Of a DNA stretch of 64,000 bases, positions 24,526 to 33,667 are shown piece by piece (positions within the stretch are counted from its first letter, which is position 1; the number at the start of each line of letters is the position of its first letter). The stretch comes from Chryseobacterium sp. LJ668 (lineage in GTDB: Bacteria > Bacteroidota > Bacteroidia > Flavobacteriales > Weeksellaceae): positions 1,302,001-1,366,000 of the forward strand of contig NZ_CP080443.1 in the NCBI RefSeq assembly GCF_019613955.1. Reading direction: 5' to 3'. Below the pieces are notes generated by a model. That model was not told where the DNA came from. It did not search any database and was given only the letters and a program-made list of their open reading frames with translations. The translations under genes were made by a program, and so were the position numbers.

Positions 24526-24732
24526 ACCAATTTTAAAAAGATAAATTATGGCAGATTTAAGCTGGAAAAAAATATTACTTGTACTTGAAACGCAAGGTTA
24601 GACTTATGTTTTTTGAGAGTTTTGGAAATATTTAAGATAAATAAGGCCACTTCGCTTATTTTCGAAATACAATTTTAAATCTTAAGCAAAGCTAATCTTA
24701 TTAATTTTTTTTTCCATTAATTCTCTTAATGG

Positions 24733-25836
24733 TTAAAATCGAGTTGATGCTTTTTCAAAAACCCCCAACAATTTTACTTCTTCGTTTTCCCAGCAAAGAA
24801 TATTTGAAGCTTTCTGCAATTCAGGCTGATAATTTTTTCTTCCTTTATTCAGAATTAAATTAATTGAGGAGGCAATGTTTTCAGGTTGATGATTTTCGAT
24901 AATCTCGCCTACATTAAATTGTTTTTTGATATTAATCATTTCAGGAAGCGGTGATAAAATTAATGGAACTCGTGCCTGAATACAATCTAAAACCTTATTT
25001 GGAAGTGAAAATTCATAACTTTCACCGCCATTTTCCTCGATGCTCATTCCAACATCAGCGGTTAAAGTGATTTTTCTTAAATCTTCCGGAAGCAATTTTC
25101 CTAAAAACACCACTTTATTCTGAAGGCTTTCTTTTAAAACCAAATCTTGATATTCCTTCTTCTTTGGTCCGTCTCCTGCAATTTTAAAAATAACATTTTC
25201 AACGTGATGCATTGCCAAAACGGCCTTATCAATTCCTCTAAAAGGGTTGATTGCACCTTGATATAAAAGTATTTTCGGATTGTTGTTCGGAATTTCAAAT
25301 GAAAAATTAATCTTTCTAGGAGCATTTTGAACGACAACAGGTTTGACTCCATATTTATTCTGAAACCATTTTGCATAGCTTCCGCTTGCGGTAATCATAA
25401 ATTTCAGATGCGGAACAATTTTATTTTGCAGATAACGCCATAATTTCTGAGACATTTTCCCTTGAACTGCGGGCATTTCTGAGAAAATTTCGTGACTGTC
25501 GAATACCAAAGGAATATTTAATTTTTTAGATAAAAGATAATTTGGCAGCAACGCATCCAGGTCATTCGCATGAAGTATGGTGTTTTTGTCAGCTTTTTTC
25601 TTCAGTTCTTGGTATAACTTCCAATTAAATTCAAAGTAAGCCGTTTTTAAAGTTTTGGAGACCATTCTTATTCTTACAAATTGATAAGGACGTTGCATTT
25701 GCTCTTCACCTCCCCAATTATTGCCGATTAATTCAACCTCATAGCCATTTTCATGCAGGGTTTGGCAAACTTTTTCAATTCTCTGGTCCGTGTAAAGGTT
25801 ACTGAAAGCGGAAGTCAAAATTTTTTTTCTTACCAT
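24733..25836 (-). CDS. Glycosyltransferase family 4 protein
   Basis: The 367-residue GT-B enzyme has an N-terminal domain with SNLYTDQRIEKVCQTLHENGYEVELIGNNW and HANDLDALLPNYLL, and a C-terminal donor domain with ILLYQGAINPFRGID, FKIAGDGPKKKEYQ and FSLPNKVLDCIQARVPLILSPLPEM, in which the Glu-x7-Glu pattern of GT4 is weakly preserved. It probably works on surface polysaccharide. Its start codon coincides with the last base of the small membrane-protein gene upstream, so these two are translationally linked. Confidence 0.87.
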   Translation of the reverse strand: MVRKKILTSAFSNLYTDQRIEKVCQTLHENGYEVELIGNNWGGEEQMQRPYQFVRIRMVSKTLKTAYFEFNWKLYQELKKKADKNTILHANDLDALLPNYLLSKKLNIPLVFDSHEIFSEMPAVQGKMSQKLWRYLQNKIVPHLKFMITASGSYAKWFQNKYGVKPVVVQNAPRKINFSFEIPNNNPKILLYQGAINPFRGIDKAVLAMHHVENVIFKIAGDGPKKKEYQDLVLKESLQNKVVFLGKLLPEDLRKITLTADVGMSIEENGGESYEFSLPNKVLDCIQARVPLILSPLPEMINIKKQFNVGEIIENHQPENIASSINLILNKGRKNYQPELQKASNILCWENEEVKLLGVFEKASTRF

Positions 25837-26060
25837 TACTTTTTCTTAGCTGTCAATAAATGATAAATCTGTACAAAGCAAATAATTGCGTTTGGAATAA
25901 TAACCGGCCAGAGCATCCCGCTGAAAATTCCATAAACGACAAAACAGATACATCCAATCAAATTGACAATTCTGATTTTTCTTAAATCTTTAAGTATAAA
26001 ACTCAATATGGTAAAAAGTGATGCGGCATAGCCAATGTAGATAGCAATCTCGGGAGTCAT
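25836..26060 (-). CDS. Small three-helix membrane protein, YgjV/SemiSWEET-like
   Basis: The 74-residue protein consists almost entirely of three hydrophobic helices: IAIYIGYAASLFTILSFIL, IVNLIGCICFVVYGIFSG and WPVIIPNAIICFVQIYHLL. The order and the Pro/Asn in helix 3 resemble one half-transporter unit of the MtN3/SWEET and YgjV group. Related flavobacterial proteins are often mislabelled uroporphyrinogen decarboxylase. Function unknown. It overlaps the GT4 gene by one base. Confidence 0.75.
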   Translation of the reverse strand: MTPEIAIYIGYAASLFTILSFILKDLRKIRIVNLIGCICFVVYGIFSGMLWPVIIPNAIICFVQIYHLLTAKKK

Positions 26061-26175
26061 GAGAATAATTTGAGAGTAACAAACTTAATCATTTTCAATA
26101 AGATAAAAAACTTTTCTCTGCCATAAAGTCATTAATTGCTTTTTGGTAAAATATTTGTAATTTAGATTAAGAGTA

Positions 26176-26194
26176 AACGATAAATGTTATCGTT
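26176..26194. promoter_or_regulatory. Perfect palindrome upstream of clpC
   Basis: AACGATAA and TTATCGTT are exact 8-base inverted arms around ATG, ending 24 bases before the clpC start. This is the size and place of an operator or a 5' UTR stem. No regulator is assigned. Confidence 0.5.
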
Positions 26195-26218
26195 ATTCCA
26201 AATTTGAGATACAATATT

Positions 26219-28750
26219 ATGGATTATAAGTTTTCACAAGGTTTGAGCCAAGTGTTCAAACAAAGCAAAAATGAAGCTAAGCGGCTGAAGAGTGAATTTC
26301 TTAATACAGAACATCTACTTTTAGGTATTATAAAAACAGAAAACTCTGCAAAAGAAATCCTTCAGGGGCTGAATGCCGATTTAACACAGATCAGAAGAAA
26401 AATTGAAACTTTAAATACAGCAAGTCTTAATCCTATTTCTGAAGAGGTTACCAATATTTCTTTCACCAAAATGGCAGATCATTCCATTAAACGTGCGGAA
26501 TTAGAATGCAGACAATATAAGAGCAACGAGATCAATACCGTTCACTTGCTTTTGGGCATTTTATACAAATATGAGGATCCAACTTCAAGTATTTTAGGAG
26601 CTTATGATATTGATTATGAAGGAGTTTCAAGAGAATATCAAACCATGCTAAAAAATTCCGGTCAATCTGCACCTCAAAACTCTGCGTATGACGATGACGA
26701 TGACAGAGAAGAATTTGAGCAAATGAGAAAACCTACAGGAAATTTAGGTTCTGCAAAAAGTAAAACTCCGACTCTGGATAACTTTGGTAGAGACTTGACT
26801 TCATTGGCTAGAGACGGAAAATTAGACCCGGTTATCGGTCGTGAGAAAGAGATCGAGAGAGTTTCTCAAATCTTATCAAGAAGAAAGAAAAATAATCCGT
26901 TGTTGATTGGTGAGCCTGGAGTTGGTAAATCTGCCATAGCTGAAGGTTTGGCTTTAAGAATTCAACAGAAGAAAGTTTCAAGAGTTCTTTTTGGTAAAAG
27001 AGTTATCACTTTGGATTTGGCAAGTCTAGTTGCCGGAACAAAGTACCGTGGTCAGTTTGAGGAAAGAATGAAAGCGATTATGACGGAACTTGAAAAGAAC
27101 CGTGACGTAATCTTATTCATCGATGAGTTGCACACAATTGTAGGAGCAGGAAGTTCTACCGGAAGTTTAGATGCATCCAATATGTTTAAACCGGCTTTGG
27201 CAAGAGGTGAAATTCAATGTATTGGTGCTACAACTCTTGATGAGTACCGTCAGTATATTGAGAAAGATGGTGCTTTGGAAAGAAGATTCCAAAAAGTAAT
27301 GGTAGAGCCTACCAATATTGAGGAAACGATTCAGATTTTGAATCAGATTAAAGATAAGTATGAAGAGCATCACAATGTAGTATACACAGATGAAGCAATT
27401 CTGGCTTGTGTCAATTTGACATCAAGATACATTACCGACCGATTCTTACCGGACAAAGCGATTGATGCGATGGACGAAGCAGGATCTCGTGTTTATATTA
27501 AAAACATGAAAGTTCCTACCGAAATTATTGATTTTGAAAAGAAAATCGAAGATATCAAAGAACTGAAACAAAAAGCCGTAAAAGCTCAGGATTATCTGGA
27601 AGCAAGAAAGCTGAAAGATGAAGAAGAGCGTTTGCAGATGGAGTTGAATTCTGCTCAGGATCAGTGGGATAAAGATGTCAAAGAGAAAAAAGAAACCGTT
27701 TCTGAAGAAAGTGTTGCAGAAGTAGTATCAATGATGAGCGGAGTTCCGGTAACGAAAGTAGGTAAAAATGAGTTGGATAAATTGGCCGGAATGGACAGTA
27801 ATCTTAACGGAAAAGTGGTCGGTCAGGAAGACGCTGTGAAAAAGGTAGTGAAAGCAATCCAAAGAAACAGAGCGGGATTGAAAGATCCAAATCGTCCTAT
27901 TGGAACATTTATTTTCTTAGGAACAACGGGTGTTGGTAAGACTGAGCTTGCAAAAGTCATGGCGAGAGAACTCTTCGATTCTGACGAAGCTCTGATTAGA
28001 ATTGACATGAGTGAGTATATGGAGAAATTCGCAGTTTCAAGATTAGTTGGTGCGCCTCCGGGATACGTCGGATACGAAGAAGGTGGACAGTTAACTGAAG
28101 CGGTAAGAAGAAAACCTTATGCAGTAGTTCTTTTGGATGAGATAGAAAAGGCACATCCTGATGTATTCAACATCTTGTTACAAATCTTAGATGAAGGTCA
28201 CGTTACGGATAGTTTAGGAAGAAAAATTGACTTTAGAAATACAATTATCATCCTTACTTCAAACATCGGAACCAGAGATATCAAAGACTTCGGTGATGGC
28301 GTAGGATTTGGAACAAATGCTAAAAAATCGAACTCAGATTCAAGGACTAGAAGTACGATAGAAAATGCCCTTAAAAAAGCATTTGCTCCGGAATTCTTAA
28401 ATAGAATTGATGATATCGTGATTTTCAACTCTCTTGAGAGAACAGATATTTCTAAAATTATCGATATCGAATTAGGTAAACTGTATTCAAGACTTGAAAA
28501 ATTAGGGTATAAAGTTGATTTAACCACTGAAGCCAAAGATTTCATTTCAGAAAAAGGTTGGGATAAAGATTTTGGTGCAAGACCATTGAAGCGAGCCATT
28601 CAGAAATACATTGAAGATTTATTGGCTGAAATGCTGGTCAACAAGCAATTAACTGAAGGCGAAACGGTCACTTTAGATGTCAATGAAGCTAAAGACGGAC
28701 TGGAAGGAAAAACTCACAAGACTAAAAAGTCTGCAGAGAAATCTTCTTAA
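26219..28750 (+). CDS. clpC: ATP-dependent Clp protease ATP-binding subunit ClpC
   Basis: The 843-residue AAA+ unfoldase delivers proteins to ClpP. Domains in order: two Clp_N repeats (about 1-150), AAA-1 with Walker A GEPGVGKSA (about 235), a UVR-type middle domain (about 425-470), AAA-2 with Walker A GTTGVGKTE (about 565) and the ClpB-type D2-small domain. The short middle domain makes it ClpC rather than ClpB. I take the ATG at 26219, since an upstream TTG adds only five residues. The gene stands alone between a palindrome and a terminator. Confidence 0.96.
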   Translation: MDYKFSQGLSQVFKQSKNEAKRLKSEFLNTEHLLLGIIKTENSAKEILQGLNADLTQIRRKIETLNTASLNPISEEVTNISFTKMADHSIKRAELECRQYKSNEINTVHLLLGILYKYEDPTSSILGAYDIDYEGVSREYQTMLKNSGQSAPQNSAYDDDDDREEFEQMRKPTGNLGSAKSKTPTLDNFGRDLTSLARDGKLDPVIGREKEIERVSQILSRRKKNNPLLIGEPGVGKSAIAEGLALRIQQKKVSRVLFGKRVITLDLASLVAGTKYRGQFEERMKAIMTELEKNRDVILFIDELHTIVGAGSSTGSLDASNMFKPALARGEIQCIGATTLDEYRQYIEKDGALERRFQKVMVEPTNIEETIQILNQIKDKYEEHHNVVYTDEAILACVNLTSRYITDRFLPDKAIDAMDEAGSRVYIKNMKVPTEIIDFEKKIEDIKELKQKAVKAQDYLEARKLKDEEERLQMELNSAQDQWDKDVKEKKETVSEESVAEVVSMMSGVPVTKVGKNELDKLAGMDSNLNGKVVGQEDAVKKVVKAIQRNRAGLKDPNRPIGTFIFLGTTGVGKTELAKVMARELFDSDEALIRIDMSEYMEKFAVSRLVGAPPGYVGYEEGGQLTEAVRRKPYAVVLLDEIEKAHPDVFNILLQILDEGHVTDSLGRKIDFRNTIIILTSNIGTRDIKDFGDGVGFGTNAKKSNSDSRTRSTIENALKKAFAPEFLNRIDDIVIFNSLERTDISKIIDIELGKLYSRLEKLGYKVDLTTEAKDFISEKGWDKDFGARPLKRAIQKYIEDLLAEMLVNKQLTEGETVTLDVNEAKDGLEGKTHKTKKSAEKSS

Positions 28751-28773
28751 AATCAATTTTAAATAATATAATG

Positions 28774-28806
28774 AAAGCATCGGGAAATTCTCGATGCTTT
28801 TTGTTT
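28774..28806 (+). terminator. Terminator after clpC
   Basis: AAAGCATCG and CGATGCTTT form a 9-bp stem with a 9-base loop followed by Ts, 24 bases after the clpC stop. It lies just before the converging beta-barrel gene and may serve both. Confidence 0.85.
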
Positions 28807-28825
28807 TACAGAATTGTTGCAGTTA

Positions 28826-29353
28826 TTAAAGTCCAACCACAAAGCCAACACTAGGAATCAATCCACCAGAAAAAACACTGCTGTTTTCTTTATACAGAAC
28901 ATTGTACATCAAGCCAATTTGCATAAAAGAATTATTCCCTATCTGTTGCATATAACCCCCTCCTAAATACAGTGCAGTTTCCTGTTGATTACTTTTAAAA
29001 TCATAAAGCTTATCTTCATAATTGACGAAAAAGTGCTGCAGATTTCCACTTACATAGAAAGATCTTGCGAAATAATAATTGACAAAGGGTCCGAAACCAA
29101 ACAGCTTTGACTTATAGAAATCAGAAGTCTGCCACGAAACACTTCCCATCAAACCAGCTTCCAAATCATTAGTCAGTCGATAACCTACCCTCGGTGAAAC
29201 CTGAAGATTGAAATAAGAATTGCTTCCAAAGCCAACACCCAAACCTCCACCGAAAGTCCATTTATTGGTTTCAGCTGCTGGTGTTCCTAAAGAAACCTGA
29301 GAAAATGATAATCCCGAGATAAAGATGAATGAGAAAATAAATAATTTTTTCAT
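28826..29353 (-). CDS. Outer membrane beta-barrel protein (PorT-like/OMP_b-brl)
   Basis: The 175-residue protein has a signal peptide (MKKLFIFSFIFISGLSFSQ) and alternating amphipathic strands typical of an eight-stranded outer-membrane beta-barrel (NSYFNLQVSPRVGYRLTND, ALYLGGGYMQQIG, LIPSVGFVVGL at the end). I start at the ATG at 29351-29353 because the longer frame to 29410 would place residues before the signal peptide. Function unknown; such proteins in Bacteroidota may be porins or structural. Confidence 0.82.
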   Translation of the reverse strand: MKKLFIFSFIFISGLSFSQVSLGTPAAETNKWTFGGGLGVGFGSNSYFNLQVSPRVGYRLTNDLEAGLMGSVSWQTSDFYKSKLFGFGPFVNYYFARSFYVSGNLQHFFVNYEDKLYDFKSNQQETALYLGGGYMQQIGNNSFMQIGLMYNVLYKENSSVFSGGLIPSVGFVVGL

Positions 29354-29449
29354 ATCTAATGTTTTTGGTGAAATTAAAGTTGCGACTTTTGATACTATCG
29401 TTTTTATCAATGCATAAAATTATCATTTTTTTTGTGAATAGGATTATCG

Positions 29450-29457
29450 TAATTTTG
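29450..29457 (+). promoter_or_regulatory. -7 element TAATTTTG for mnmA
   Basis: TAATTTTG matches TANNTTTG, 46 bases before the mnmA ATG. Confidence 0.5.
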
Positions 29458-29503
29458 CCGCTCAACTAAGAACTCCCGTTAAGAGTTTCGTAAAATTGAA
29501 TAC

Positions 29504-30691
29504 ATGAAAGTAGTAGTAGGCCTCTCCGGAGGCGTAGATTCGAGCGTTACAGCGTATTTGCTGCAGCAGCAAGGTCATGAAGTCGTGGCTTTATTTATGA
29601 GAAACTGGAACGATGCTTCCGTAACTTTGGAAGATGAATGTCCATGGATTGAGGATAGCAATGATGCTTTAATGGTAGCTCAAAAATTAGGAATTCCGTT
29701 TCAGGTGATCGATATGAGCGAGCTTTACAAAGAAAGAATCGTCGATTATATGTTTGATGAATATCAAAGAGGAAGAACTCCAAATCCCGATGTTTTGTGC
29801 AACAGAGAGGTGAAATTCGATGTTTTCATGAAGACTGCAATGTCGCTTGGTGCAGAAAAGGTGGCAACAGGGCATTATGCACGAGTAGATTCCACAATTG
29901 ATGAAAACGGAAAAGAAATCTTTCATTTATTAGCCGGAAAAGACAATAATAAAGATCAGTCCTATTTTTTATGTCAGCTGAATCAGGATCAATTGTCAAA
30001 AGCATTGTTTCCCATTGGTGAGCTGACAAAGCCACAGGTAAGAGAAATTGCCAAAGAAATTGGCTTGGTAACTGCCGACAAAAAAGATTCACAAGGATTA
30101 TGTTTTATCGGAAAAGTAAGTTTGCCTCAGTTTTTACAGCAACAGTTGGTTCCGAAAGAAGGTGAAATCGTAGAGATTTTTAAAGATTCGCCTTTGTTTT
30201 CTGAAGAAATTCCAACATTTTCATCTAAAGAAGAAGAGCTTGAATTTCTAAGCCGAAAAATTAATTATAAAAAATCTGACGGTAAAATTATAGGAAAACA
30301 TCAGGGCGCTCAGTTTTTCACGATCGGACAAAGCAAAGGCTTAGGAATCGGCGGCCATAAAGAATCATGTTTTATTGTTTCCAGAGATATGGAAAACAAT
30401 ATCATTTTTGTCGGAGAAGGTCATAGTTTCCCGGGTTTACACAAAAAAGCCTTAAAAGTTGATAATACCGAATTACATTGGGTGCGTGAAGATTTAAGAC
30501 TAAAAAACGGAGAATCGATGGATGTTTTAGCAAGATTCCGTTATAGACAAGATTTGCAGAAAGCAAAAATTTATCAGTTTGAAAATGTTTTCTTTGTGGA
30601 ATTTGTTGAACCGCAATCAGCCATCGCAGAAGGACAGTTTGCAGCTTGGTACATTGATGATGAATTGATTGGAAGCGGAGTCATTTCGTAA
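29504..30691 (+). CDS. mnmA: tRNA-specific 2-thiouridylase
   Basis: The 395-residue cytosolic enzyme thiolates U34 of tRNA-Lys, -Glu and -Gln. The PP-loop [17 protein letters not shown] is at residues 4-20; the catalytic cysteines are in VLCNREVKF (about residue 100) and [10 protein letters not shown] (about 200). The C-terminal domain with [10 protein letters not shown] and RYRQ is intact. Length is slightly above the E. coli enzyme owing to a short insert around residue 240. It is a monocistronic gene with its own promoter and terminator. Confidence 0.96.
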   Translation: MKVVVGLSGGVDSSVTAYLLQQQGHEVVALFMRNWNDASVTLEDECPWIEDSNDALMVAQKLGIPFQVIDMSELYKERIVDYMFDEYQRGRTPNPDVLCNREVKFDVFMKTAMSLGAEKVATGHYARVDSTIDENGKEIFHLLAGKDNNKDQSYFLCQLNQDQLSKALFPIGELTKPQVREIAKEIGLVTADKKDSQGLCFIGKVSLPQFLQQQLVPKEGEIVEIFKDSPLFSEEIPTFSSKEEELEFLSRKINYKKSDGKIIGKHQGAQFFTIGQSKGLGIGGHKESCFIVSRDMENNIIFVGEGHSFPGLHKKALKVDNTELHWVREDLRLKNGESMDVLARFRYRQDLQKAKIYQFENVFFVEFVEPQSAIAEGQFAAWYIDDELIGSGVIS

Positions 30692-30696
30692 ATATA

Positions 30697-30724
30697 AAAG
30701 ACCTTCAGAGAAGGTCTTTTTTTC
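30697..30724 (+). terminator. Terminator after mnmA
   Basis: AAAGACCTTC and GAAGGTCTTT form a perfect 10-bp stem with loop AGA, followed by seven Ts, six bases after the mnmA stop. It also faces the end of the converging hxlR-type gene. Confidence 0.9.
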
Positions 30725-30737
30725 TTTTAGAACCTCA

Positions 30738-31148
30738 TTACATTATATCTGCGGTTACCGTTTTTTGTAATTCGAAATTACTTTGTTCTTCAGAAATATT
30801 CCCAATAATCTCTTTTCTATGCTTAATTCCCCAATCTGTCAGGTTATTGATAATCGTTTGAAGAGATTTACCGTGTTGTGTAAGTTCATACTGAACAGTT
30901 ATCGGCTGAGTATTTAAAACCGTCCGTTTAATTAATTTATTGATTTCCAATTCCTTCAGCTCTTTACTCAGCATTTTATTCGAAATACCGACAACATCAT
31001 TCAAGATATCCGAAAATCTTCTTTTGTTGTAATAACAAATAGACGAAATAATAGCTATTTTCCATTTGCCGCTCAATACATCCATTGAATCCTGAACAGC
31101 CATCATTTCTTTTTTGTGCTCTTCTGTTTTTAGGGGTTGACAACTCAT
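30738..31148 (-). CDS. HxlR family transcriptional regulator
   Basis: The 136-residue winged-helix regulator has the HxlR signature: VLSGKWKIAIISSICYYNKRRFSDILNDV (about residues 24-52), GISNKMLSKELKELEINKLIKRTV (about 53-77) and VQYELTQHGKSLQTIINNL (about 84-103). Family members often sense reactive electrophiles or redox change through cysteines; here cysteines are at residues 3 and about 38. It is divergent from an SDR gene, and the shared 120-base region contains seven GTTAC half-sites, so it probably controls itself and the SDR pair. Confidence 0.92.
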   Translation of the reverse strand: MSCQPLKTEEHKKEMMAVQDSMDVLSGKWKIAIISSICYYNKRRFSDILNDVVGISNKMLSKELKELEINKLIKRTVLNTQPITVQYELTQHGKSLQTIINNLTDWGIKHRKEIIGNISEEQSNFELQKTVTADIM

Positions 31149-31154
31149 AAGGTG

Positions 31155-31213
31155 GTTACTTTTATGTTACAACGTAACTCGGTTGTTACTGTTACTTTTC
31201 GTTACAAAGTTAC
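31155..31213. promoter_or_regulatory. Cluster of GTTAC half-sites (probable HxlR operator)
   Basis: GTTAC occurs at 31155, 31166, 31185, 31191, 31201 and 31209, and the inverted GTAAC at 31174, giving an inverted pair GTTAC-AAC-GTAAC at 31166-31178. The cluster lies between divergent hxlR and SDR starts, spaced largely by 8-11 bases. Confidence 0.6.
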
Positions 31214-31233
31214 CAAAATAAATTTAAGAGTCA

Positions 31234-31241
31234 TAATTTTG
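31234..31241 (+). promoter_or_regulatory. -7 element TAATTTTG for SDR genes
   Basis: TAATTTTG matches TANNTTTG, 27 bases before the SDR start at 31269, and just downstream of the GTTAC cluster, so binding there could block the promoter. Confidence 0.5.
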
Positions 31242-31268
31242 TCCTTCAATTTTATAACAAACAAATCA

Positions 31269-32024
31269 ATGGACAAGTTAAAAGACAAGGTAGCTATAGT
31301 TACAGGTGCTTCAAAAGGAATTGGAGCATCAATTGCAAAATATTTTGCGGCAGAAGGAGCAAAAGTGGTAGTGAACTACGCATCAAGTAAAGAAGATGCC
31401 GATAAAGTAGTAAATGAAATTACCAGAATCGGTGGAATTGCAATTGCAGTACAGGCCGATGTTTCAAAAGAAAATGAAGTCATCAGAATGTTTGATGAAA
31501 CTAAAAATGCTTTCGGAACACTAGATGTTCTGGTAAACAACGCCGGAATTTACAACTACGAACCCATCGAGCAAGTATCTGCAGAAACATTTCATCAGCA
31601 ATTCAACATCAATGTTTTAGGATCAATTTTTGCCATCCAGTCTGCTTTAAAATTATTTGGAGAAAAAGGGGGAAACATCATCAATATCAGTTCCGGAGCA
31701 AGCAGGTCACCCTTGCCGACAGGTGCTGTTTATTCTGCAACAAAAACAGCATTAGACGCTTTTACTAGTGCTCTGTCAAAAGAATTTTCTGGCAGAAACA
31801 TTCGAATTAATTCTATATTGCCTGGAATTGTAGAAACAGAAGGTTCTCATAGTGCCGGATTTATCGGTAGCGAAGCCGAAACTAAATTTGTTTCTAACAC
31901 ACCACTTGGACGTACGGGACAACCGGAAGATATCGCAAAGGTTGCCGTGTTTATTGCCTCTGACGATGCAGGATGGATTACTGGTGAACAGATTGCCGTT
32001 TCCGGTGGAATTTATGGTTTTTAA
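31269..32024 (+). CDS. Short-chain dehydrogenase/reductase
   Basis: The 251-residue protein is a classical SDR with NADP-type nucleotide loop TGASKGIG (about residues 12-19), NNAG (about 89-92), catalytic Ser in INISSGASRS (about 139-148) and YSATK (about 154-158). It resembles FabG/glucose dehydrogenase-type oxidoreductases; substrate unknown. An open frame reaches back to 31137, but that extension crosses the operator region, and the ATG at 31269 gives a standard SDR N-terminus. Divergent from hxlR; next gene begins 16 bases later. Confidence 0.9.
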   Translation: MDKLKDKVAIVTGASKGIGASIAKYFAAEGAKVVVNYASSKEDADKVVNEITRIGGIAIAVQADVSKENEVIRMFDETKNAFGTLDVLVNNAGIYNYEPIEQVSAETFHQQFNINVLGSIFAIQSALKLFGEKGGNIINISSGASRSPLPTGAVYSATKTALDAFTSALSKEFSGRNIRINSILPGIVETEGSHSAGFIGSEAETKFVSNTPLGRTGQPEDIAKVAVFIASDDAGWITGEQIAVSGGIYGF

Positions 32025-32040
32025 TTATTAAAATTTAAAG

Positions 32041-32811
32041 ATGAACAGACTTAAAAATAAGGTATCCGTCATTACAGGCGGAAACAGCGGTATCGGTTTG
32101 GGTATTGCAGAAGCTTTTAAAAATGAAGGAGCTGTAGGAACCATTACCGGGAGAAATGAAAAAACGCTAAACAATTCTTTAGAAATTTTAGGCAAAGAAT
32201 TTATTGCTATTCCGGGAGATGTGACCAATCTTGACGATTTAGAAAATATTTTCAAGAAAACAGCAGAAAAATTTGGCAAAATTGATGCATTGGTCGTGAA
32301 TGCGGGAGGAGTTGTTGATGGTATTGCAATGGGTACTGTAGACAATGTGAACGAAGAAAGCTATGATAAATACATGGATCTCAATTTGAAAAGCGCCTAT
32401 TTTACAGTACAAAAATCACTTCCGTATCTAAATGATGGAGCATCAATCATCCTCATCGGATCAAGCGCAGCGCACCGTGCTGCACCGGGAATGGCCATTT
32501 ATTCAGCGGCAAAAGCTGCAGTTATTTCCTTAGCCAAAGGCTTATCTCTTGACTTACTGCCTAGAAAAATAAGAGTAAACGCACTTTCACCAGGTTCGAT
32601 CGATACGCCTGTTTTTGGAAAACTTGTTCCACAAGAACAGTTGGATCAGGTAAAGCAAATGTGGATAGATATTACTCCTGTCGGAAGACAGGGACTTCCA
32701 TCGGATATGGGAAATGCAGCAGTGTTTCTGGCTTCGGATGAATCATCTTTTATAGTAGGAACGGAAATACTTTCAGATGGCGGATTGACGAATATCAGCC
32801 TGATGAAATAA
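32041..32811 (+). CDS. Short-chain dehydrogenase/reductase
   Basis: The 256-residue classical SDR has TGGNSGIG (about residues 12-19), VNAGG (about 84-88), SSAAHRA (about 138-144) and YSAAKAA (about 152-158). It is related to but distinct from the upstream SDR, so the pair may be an old duplication with divergent substrates. A 16-base gap links the two genes in one transcript under the hxlR-type regulator. Substrate unknown; a role in detoxifying electrophiles is only suggested by the regulator family. Confidence 0.9.
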   Translation: MNRLKNKVSVITGGNSGIGLGIAEAFKNEGAVGTITGRNEKTLNNSLEILGKEFIAIPGDVTNLDDLENIFKKTAEKFGKIDALVVNAGGVVDGIAMGTVDNVNEESYDKYMDLNLKSAYFTVQKSLPYLNDGASIILIGSSAAHRAAPGMAIYSAAKAAVISLAKGLSLDLLPRKIRVNALSPGSIDTPVFGKLVPQEQLDQVKQMWIDITPVGRQGLPSDMGNAAVFLASDESSFIVGTEILSDGGLTNISLMK

Positions 32812-32840
32812 ATTAATTTCATCATATAAAACTTTAAACT

Positions 32841-32874
32841 AAAAAGTTCGGGATAATATATTCCGGACTTTTTT
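32841..32874. terminator. Bidirectional terminator
   Basis: AAAAAGTTCGG and CCGGACTTTTTT pair (one T-G) around an 11-base AT loop, between the end of the second SDR gene and the end of the LytTR gene. Confidence 0.8.
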
Positions 32875-33616
32875 AACCAACCAACCAGTCTTTAAAATCT
32901 TTTACACGATCTCTGCTTACCGTAATTTCTCCCACAGGCTGAAAGTCGAGCTCCACTTTATAGTTTGGCGATGTGTGAATGTTTTTGATATATTCAGAAT
33001 TAATAATAAACTGCCGGTTGACACGGAAAAATTTCTTTTCATCCAAGACATCTTCCAGTTCATCCAAAGTAAAATCTGATGGGTAATGACGGTCCGGAGT
33101 CTGGAGATAAACAATTTTATTTTCGCTGAAAAAACAGCTGATCTCATCTGTCTGAATAATTTTCAGATTATACCCTATTTTAACCAAAACTCTCGAAAGT
33201 GTAGATTTCTCTTTTTTAATTAACTGCTTAATATTCTCTGAGTTAACAGACTGATCCGATGGTAGAAATGATTTGAACTTTTCAATGGCTCCTGCAAGAT
33301 CGTCGTTCATAATCGGTTTCAAAAGATAATCGATGCTGTTGAGCTTAAAAGCTTTTAAAGTATACTGATCAAAAGCAGTCGTATAAATGATAAAAGCTTT
33401 TGTAGAAATTTTCTCGAAAATATCAAACGAAAGGCCGTCACCCAAAACAATATCAGAAAAAATCAGCTGCGGATGATCGTTTTCTGAAAACCATTTTACA
33501 GCATCTTCCACAGATTCTAGGTTTGCAACCAGCTGTAATTCAGGAAACAAGCTCAACATTCTTTCCAGTTTTCTTGCGGCGGGTTTCTCGTCTTCGATGA
33601 TAACCGTTGTAATCAT
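32873..33616 (-). CDS. LytTR family response regulator
   Basis: The 247-residue protein has a receiver domain with acidic pocket IIEDE near residue 6-10, phospho-acceptor D55 in IFSDIVLGDG and Lys in YLLKPI near residue 104. It is followed by a LytTR DNA-binding domain from about residue 145 (FFSENKIVYLQTPDRHYPSDFTLDELEDVL, RVNRQFIINSEYI). It should be the partner of the LytS-like kinase 1.1 kb upstream in the same direction, although two 2TM genes and a terminator lie between. Target genes unknown. Confidence 0.93.
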   Translation of the reverse strand: MITTVIIEDEKPAARKLERMLSLFPELQLVANLESVEDAVKWFSENDHPQLIFSDIVLGDGLSFDIFEKISTKAFIIYTTAFDQYTLKAFKLNSIDYLLKPIMNDDLAGAIEKFKSFLPSDQSVNSENIKQLIKKEKSTLSRVLVKIGYNLKIIQTDEISCFFSENKIVYLQTPDRHYPSDFTLDELEDVLDEKKFFRVNRQFIINSEYIKNIHTSPNYKVELDFQPVGEITVSRDRVKDFKDWLVG

Positions 33617-33667
33617 TGGGTTGGTTTTAGTTTAATCTGAAATAAAAATAATTAAATCTTTTCAGCT

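Noticed and set aside
24502-24732. Possible 17-codon peptide starting at 24547 on the + strand
   Set aside because: No conserved feature or promoter supports translation, and the gap is otherwise without features apart from the sufE promoter and a weak AAATAAG/CTTATTT repeat.
24733-26060. Whether glycosyltransferases form a polysaccharide locus
   Set aside because: No flippase, polymerase or export gene is present, so a dedicated locus is not supported.
31137-31268. N-terminal extension of the first SDR
   Set aside because: It overlaps the hxlR start and operator array; the SDR fold starts at the later ATG.
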